From the NCBI RefSeq assembly GCF_027943255.1, contig NC_072896.1, positions 4,650,001-4,714,000 of the forward strand: 64,000 nucleotides of DNA, in the 5' to 3' direction. The translations under genes were made by a program, and so were the position numbers. This document shows positions 58,398 through 64,000 of the stretch, in pieces. Source of the DNA: Anastrepha obliqua (taxonomy: Eukaryota > Arthropoda > Insecta > Diptera > Tephritidae). The notes under the pieces were generated by a model. It worked only from the letters and a program-made list of their open reading frames with translations. It did no database searches and had not been told where the DNA came from. Position 1 is the stretch's first letter, and every line of letters begins with the position of its first letter.

Positions 58398-59065
58398 TGC
58401 CAATAAAAACTGTACGAGGGTTGCTAGTTAAGTTTTGAGCTTGAAAAGTTAACAAAATTTTTACATATTTCAAGAAAAACACAACTACCACAAAACAAAA
58501 CACAAAAAAATCTGTCAATAACAACTATACGAGGGTTGTAACTTAAGTTTTGAGATTGGCAATCAAAGAAAATATTTACTTGCCGAAGGACAAATACAAC
58601 AACCACGGCACAAAACACCAAAAATACTGTGCAAACTAATGTTTGCCAATAAAAATTATACGAGGGCTGTTACTTAAGTTTTGAGATTGGCAAGAAAACA
58701 TTTTTTTTTATTATTGAAAGAAAAACACAACAACCACGATACTAAACACAAAAAAAATTGCCAATAAAACCTATGCGAGGGTTGCAACTTAAGTTTTGAG
58801 ATTTGCAGTAAAAAAATATTTACACATTGAAAAAAAAAAGCAACCACCACGACAAAAACATACAAAAAAATCTGCCAATGAAAACTATACGAGTGCTGCA
58901 ATTTATGTTTTGAGATTAGTAAGAAAAAAATATTTCCATATTGAGAGAAAACCACAATAACCACGAACTAAAACACAAACAAATTTGCAAATTAATATTT
59001 ACCGATAAAAACTACACGAGGGCTGTTACTGAAGTTTCGCGATTGGCAAGTAAAAATAAATATTT
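58398..59065 (+). repeat. Six-unit tandem array, 114-131 bp units
   Basis: The core 'ataaaaactatacgagggttg' followed by 'acttaagttttgagattggcaa' repeats with the ACGAGGG word (or a one-base variant) at about 58414, 58529, 58660, 58775, 58889 and 59016, giving spacings of 115, 131, 115, 114 and 127. Between cores are A/CA-rich spacers (AACACAACAACCACGA). Minus-strand open frames here only reflect the periodicity. The core recalls mariner terminal repeats in style, but that is inference. Confidence 0.75.
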
Positions 59066-59069
59066 CTAG

Positions 59070-59880
59070 CCGCTAATGGTTTAAATGTTTATGCTAAATG
59101 AAGACCAATGCTCTTTTTCCTGCGTTTGGAACAATTTTCAACATTTTTTGCACTAATCAATACAAGTATTTTTTTAGCGATTAGAAAAATATGCGGTAAC
59201 CAACGCAAAAGATTATTTTTGTCAACCAACTGTTCGTGCAATATTGAACGGAAGAGGAACTCATGCCCAAGCATGTCTCAATCTCAGAAGGCACTATATG
59301 TGTGAAGCCGATATTACAACTCAGATTGACGCAGAGCTTCGATTCGTTCAGGCACAACAACTGGTTTTCGACGAGCTTCATGAAATTCGGAAAGTAAGAC
59401 CGCAATTGAGTTGGTAAAACTAGCGAAATAAGTGACTTCATCATTAAATCCGAATCACATTGAGAGGCATTGTGTTATTGCTTCAATACGCGTCGAAAAT
59501 GTTCACGATTTAATTTCATTTAATTTTTTTTTTTTTTTATCAAGCTGATTATTCCAAGTACCTGTAAAAAGCACAAATTGCACTCGTATGAAAAAATGAA
59601 CTGACAGCGATTGCGATTAAAAGTGTCAAGCCTTACGATGACAATGTCAGATTTCAAATTTACTGTGTTGTTGCCATGTCCCAACACTTAAGTAGCTACT
59701 ACTTACGTGCATATAAAAGTAACAAAAAAAAATTTTCTTAGTAGTAACTCGAGGGTTAAACGATGCCGCCTTTTATGATATATATTTACCTAAGTATTGC
59801 AAAAAAGCTTCGAAAAAAAATCATTTAGAAAACCAATAAATTCAATTTTTTCGCTATTTTTATTTTCACACGAACGCCAA
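59070..59880. other. Gene-free stretch before secreted helical protein 3
   Basis: 59200-59440 is open on the minus strand and of moderate complexity but matches no recognised domain. A poly-T tract lies at about 59525-59540. Confidence 0.35.
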
Positions 59881-59892
59881 TGCATTAGTCCG

Positions 59893-59898
59893 TTTATT
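59893..59898 (-). terminator. Poly(A) signal candidate
   Basis: AATAAA on the minus strand about 100 bp after the stop of secreted helical protein 3. Confidence 0.45.
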
Positions 59899-59996
59899 GG
59901 TCGCACATTCAACAACATTGCAATAAACTACATTTATGAGTACATTTATACTTACAAATAATCATTGCTTACAAAACTCATAACTCACACAGCCAT

Positions 59997-60812
59997 TTAA
60001 TGCTTCTCAACGTACTTCTCCTTCAAGTAGTTGAAGAGCTCCTTGTTGGCGGGGTTGGTGATTTCGTAGTAAGCCTTTTGCTTCTCTTCCAAGGTGGCGG
60101 CAGCCAAACCTGCTTCAGCCTGTGTCTTCAAAGCGGCGATCTCCTCCTTGTATTGCACATTAGACTCGGCTAGCAAGCCATCGAAGAATTTGATGGCACC
60201 GCTCAAACCCTTTTCGATCTGAGGCAAATTTTGCTTCTTCAAGAACTCCTGGAAACTGGCGCTGAGGTCCTTTGTAAATTGTGAGTAACTTTCGACCTTC
60301 TTAGCAGCATCAGCCTCCTTCGTGATGGCGTTCAAGGTTTCAATGGCCTTTTCAATATCTGGCTTGAAATCATTAGATTCAGCCTTTTCCAACAGAGCCT
60401 TGTAGAATTCGAGCGAGCGCTCTACTTCAGCATCAATGTTCAGTTCCTGCAATTTCTTGCTTAAATATTTATTGAAATCTTCGGGGAAAGTGCCGTGCAG
60501 GCCATCCAAAATCTTGGTTTTTTCCTTGTGGTCGGTCTCCTTAAGCGCAGCCTCGGTCTGGCCGATCAATTTCTCCAAATCGGCTTTGTATGCAGCATCA
60601 ACATTGGGAAGGATCTTGTTGTAAGCACTCAAATTTTCACGCAGATCGCCGTCGATTGATTCGGCTATGGTAGCAGCGAAAGACAACTATTTGAAGAAAA
60701 CAGAGAGATATTTTGTTATTATCAATCCATCAAAAGCACAAAATTTAATATCTTTACTCACCTGCGCGCACGCCGCAACAAAGAGAAATGCAGCAATGAA
60801 AAATTTCGCCAT
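59997..60812 (-). CDS. Secreted helical protein 3 (three-unit paralog)
   Basis: Two exons: 60812-60762 (17 codons, MAKFFIAAFLFVAACAQ, a clear signal peptide) and 60686-59997, with a 75-bp intron (GTGAGT ... TTCAAATAG), phase 0 at CAG|TTG. The precursor is 246 residues with Cys only in the signal peptide. Three tandem helical units lie at about residues 31-96 (Y39NKIL, Y50KADLEKLI, F88NKYLSKK), 104-169 (F111YKALLEKA, F124KPDIEKAI, F162QEFLKKQ) and 175-242 (F184FDGLLAE, Y196KEEIAAL, F235NYLKEK). Lys/Glu/Ala-rich with coiled-coil-like periodicity. Regular codon use, two clean splice sites and a TATA box make it the most convincing gene in the window. A secreted role is inferred; the family and function are not recognised. 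Confidence 0.9.
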
Positions 60813-60892
60813 TTTTTATATAAACACAAAATACGTCCACACACTTGACCGGCTCAACTGAGACTCACAATCGAATGCGCAGCCGCCGCTTC

Positions 60893-60900
60893 TATTTATA
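60893..60900 (-). promoter_or_regulatory. TATA box of secreted helical protein 3
   Basis: TATAAATA on the minus strand, about 80 bp upstream of the ATG at 60812. TCAGTT, an insect initiator-like word, lies at 60861-60856, somewhat farther from the TATA than the usual ~30 bp. Confidence 0.65.
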
Positions 60901-60904
60901 CCTA

Positions 60905-63900
60905 TGGCAGAATAGTGCCGTCGGCTATAAGCGTAACTTTTATATTTACGTTTTTTCGCTACTGAGAAATTACAAACCAAAACACAAACAAAAAACTCTG
61001 TTTGTTCTGTCGAACTCTTTTTTTCTTTGCGGCAACTTGACCGTAAATGCTCTTGTTTTATTGTTTGTTCTCTGTTTATTTCTTTTGCGGTTAATTTACA
61101 TATTTATATTGGTCATAACTTCTATAGCTGTAAGTTTTCGGGGGTTTCACAAAGCGTCCGATATTGTTTTTGTTGCAGTACTTTGTTGCGATGATCATCA
61201 CTTTTGTCTACTTGTAAGCGCGTTTTCGTGTTCACAGTTTATACTGAATCATTAAAATTCCCTCGGCTACACTGTATAAAATCGATAATGGCAAGGAAAT
61301 CAGAATAACCAAGTACAAGTGAAAACTGCAGTGTCATCGATCATACCAACAAAACAACGGGATCAAATGCGCGAACAAAACCCTTATTTAACAACTTTGC
61401 GTTATATGAATTTTTCATGGGTGAAAGCGAACCAATATTTATGGCGTCATTCTACCTGAAACAAATGTTGATTCGCCAGGCATTTATGGCTGCATCCACC
61501 ATCAGCACCTGAACACATTTCAGCGTCCAGCGTTCAGCACCAGTCTAGTAGAATAGTAGTCCCTACGTGAGTGCTTGAAAACGTCAAAATACTCTAACTG
61601 GGTTCCTACGCGCGTTCCAGGTTCTGTCTTCTTACTACTTCTCGTCACTAGATGAAATCGGAGAGTGCATTTTTTTTACTTCCATTCCTCTGTCAAATAT
61701 TTGAGTCGCTTCAAATCCAACCATAGATCTGGGCATAAGAAGTGCTGAGTCAATCAGAAGTGATATTCTCTAACTGAACAACATCACCCATAATAAATGA
61801 TAACCACATTAGTCCTACATTGACTATAGCCTCTTTACAACCTTATCACTGCGTTTACTTGGTTCGTAGGTCATTTGTTACGGTTATTCTCAAATGTTTA
61901 GCCAATCATAAAAAGTTGGTTGCGGGTCGGTTTCTGCTTCACTGAGTTGCGTTTTTGCACTACATCTGACCGTCTCATCAGCTAATGCATTCGATTTCAA
62001 TGTAAATAGATGCGAGAACCCAGCAGGGGGTCTCACTAAGTTGAATCGATGACATCAGTAACGCGCGCAATCTCTTTACATTTCTGATTTAACTAATTTG
62101 CATCATAATACCTTTTATATCTGAATGTTAAACCTTACCTAAGCACCCTTCCAAACCCTTACCTAAGCATCCTTAGAAAAGATCTCCACTTGGGGGATAA
62201 TGTAGTTATCTTGCTTAGTACGGCAGATACCAGCTAATTTCTCCAGACTCTCTTGTAAACGACGGTGGACCATTACGAAAGTTTGGTAAATACCTGAAAA
62301 TGTTATAACTGCTTGGTACCAGGTCCAAAGTATAGGAAAAAGGAAGGACAGAACCGCCCATCTAAGGCCTGAGAACATCTGAGGTTGTCTCGATGTACTT
62401 TTCCTACCCTACTTCAATGTGATAAGTTGCTAACAGTAGAGGCCGAGTTGAGTGTTTTTCGTGCTTAGAGCAGCTCACAGTGGATGATTCTCCTCTAAGA
62501 ATGAATAAATATATAAATAACTGCACTGCAAATTTTTATGAACGATAATCTGGGCTAGACAATCATTCGGATTGGCACACCGCTCGACTTCGTTACATTT
62601 GAGCAAAGTAATATATATTCGGCGCCACTTCTGCCCAAAAGGTTATTTTGCGTCGCGCTTTCACATACGACTTATGTTATGTTAAACAATTGAATAAGTG
62701 CGCATTTGTTGGTCCGACTCAATTTCCATTATTTCATCAACGGTTTCGATATTGAGCCTCAGCTTCAACGTTCACTCTATCGCAAGATATCCATTGCAGC
62801 CACCAATTTACTGCTGCATTCGATACGTTATTGGCTTCACATTTCACATTTCTTTGCTCCCACTTTTCAACTCATTTGTTCACCTAACACACAACTGGTT
62901 TTTTCAAACACAGTTTGTTTTAAGCTAATGTCACCTCTCAATCGCCGTACAGTTTGAGGCGATGCAATGTCTACATAGTAAGATTTCGCTCACTAACGGC
63001 ATCTAGCGGAAAATGAATATGCGAGAGACCAATCCATTGGCCAGGTAGTGGATTTTTCTTGGTTAAAATGCTCATAAAGACGAAGACAGTTGAGCAGAAA
63101 AGGAAATAATTTCCATTAAATTTTTTCGCAAAAGGAGAAAAAATGAAGAGTGGCAACACAACACATTAGGCAACACAAGAGGTGCTAGTAATGTAAAAAA
63201 GCAATTTCCATAAAAATATTAAATGTTTAAAGATCTTGTCCAAAATTTTTCCGTTTTTTCAACCCAAATATTTGTATATTTTTTATTGAAATGAAAATCT
63301 GATCTAAAAAGTGATGCAAATTGTTATCAGATGCAGCCAAGTTTGGCAAATAAGCTGCATGGAACAGTCAACCTTCCCAACTAAACGCCTTGAACGCCTT
63401 GCTTGACCAGCCTTTCTCAGTTTAGTAGGGCTTTGTGATTAAGGAAAATTAAATTTTTTTTGCCTGTTTTTTTATTCTCATTATTTGGTTTTTTTATATA
63501 TATATTGCTTTTCAATTATTATTATTATTTTTCATATTTTGGTGGCTTTGTAGAGTCATACCGCTTCTGGGGCGTGGTAGTTGTTAGTTATAAGTTATAA
63601 AGGTTTCACCTGATTCAAGAAGCTTCCAGATAATTAGTACAGGAAAAGTGCAAAAACAGAAATCGGTAATGTTGCTAGTCATATTTTTTTAACAGGGGTC
63701 AGAATCATAAAATATGTGGTTTCTGCACAATTGCACAATTGTATTTGTAGCTGACGCTATTTTTGAGTGTTTTCCAGTTTTGCAGGTATACATCTGGTAA
63801 ATACTTGCAACAATGCTACGAAAAGAACCGCTTCACAGCAAAATAACACTAGCGCATATACTTCATGGTGAAAAGATTTTTAGAGGTGTACTACTTATCA

Positions 63901-63940
63901 GACCGTTATTCGACTCTGAGTGAATTTGTCAGATATGCCG
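60905..63940. other. Gene-free stretch
   Basis: No exon, element end or RNA gene is recognised in about 3 kb. A minus-strand frame at 62378-62163 is hydrophobic then charged but matches nothing I know and has no splice context. Confidence 0.45.
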
Positions 63941-63945
63941 ACGTC

Positions 63946-64000
63946 ATTCGTTTTGTGTTTCACTAAGATAAAGCTAAATTTTGTGAAACACAAAACGAAT
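63946..64000. repeat. Perfect 18-bp inverted repeat at the window edge
   Basis: ATTCGTTTTGTGTTTCAC (63946-63963) is perfectly inverted at 63983-64000 around a 19-nt spacer. The right arm reaches the last base, so the true arms may be longer. Confidence 0.7.

Noticed and set aside
58327..58964. Minus-strand frames with repeated aromatic phrases
   Set aside because: They mirror the tandem array's periodicity and lack starts or homology.
58398..59065. Regular repeats considered as a CRISPR array
   Set aside because: Units are diverged tandem repeats with similar spacers in a eukaryotic genome.
59181..59444. 87-codon minus-strand frame
   Set aside because: Moderate complexity but no domain, signal peptide or splice fit; left as unexplained.
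62163..62378. 71-codon minus-strand frame with a hydrophobic start
   Set aside because: Considered as a membrane-protein last exon, but no acceptor in phase and no family resemblance.

Overview
The window looks like nuclear DNA of a higher fly, and a tephritid-like fruit fly fits best. It is AT-rich, full of short TATG/TACA/CA microsatellites and crowded with decayed transposons: non-LTR retrotransposons with jockey-, R1-, RTE- and RNase H-bearing I/LOA-type signatures, mariner and Tc1 relatives, and a tRNA-derived SINE. Two mariner copies have DD41D spacing, the arrangement known from the rosa group first described in Ceratitis. The species call is inference. No rRNA, tRNA gene, CRISPR array or bacterial-style operon is visible.

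Host genes are sparse. (1) Four minus-strand exons (30066-30017, 27043-26965, 26797-26695, 21020-20863) join in phase into part of an ADAMTS-like extracellular matrix protein: the end of a thrombospondin type-1 module and then the cysteine-rich module. Both ends of the gene lie outside what I can recognise. (2) Between 39 and 61 kb are three paralogous genes for secreted, helix-rich proteins. Each has a 17-18 codon signal-peptide exon ending in CAG|GT (phase 0) and a second exon with the rest of the protein. The gene at 39.5-42.4 kb (+) has one helical unit. The genes at 50.6-51.4 kb and 60.0-60.8 kb (both -) have three tandem units of about 60-70 residues. I do not recognise the family by name. 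A possible decayed fourth member lies at 47.8-48.2 kb.

Layout: 1-20 kb is mostly repeat debris (SINE copies, an R1-type tail, five RTE-type fragments, a jockey tail inside one of them, two RNase H-type LINE ends, a 345-bp mariner derivative, a Tc1-type fragment). 20.8-30.1 kb holds the ADAMTS-like exons, with introns containing a 737-bp mariner with perfect ends, a 256-bp MITE inserted in a reverse-transcriptase fragment, a 5'-truncated LINE and a 911-bp DD41D mariner. 30-39 kb is repeat-rich intergenic or intronic DNA with a second DD41D mariner (925 bp) and a 99-bp hairpin. 39-61 kb is the secreted-protein cluster with interspersed elements, including a six-unit tandem array just before the last gene. 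61-64 kb has no recognised gene and ends in a perfect hairpin.

The genes form no visible pathway. The secreted paralogs are probably tandem duplicates, and they may be nested in or next to the ADAMTS-like gene if its 5' exons extend to the right.
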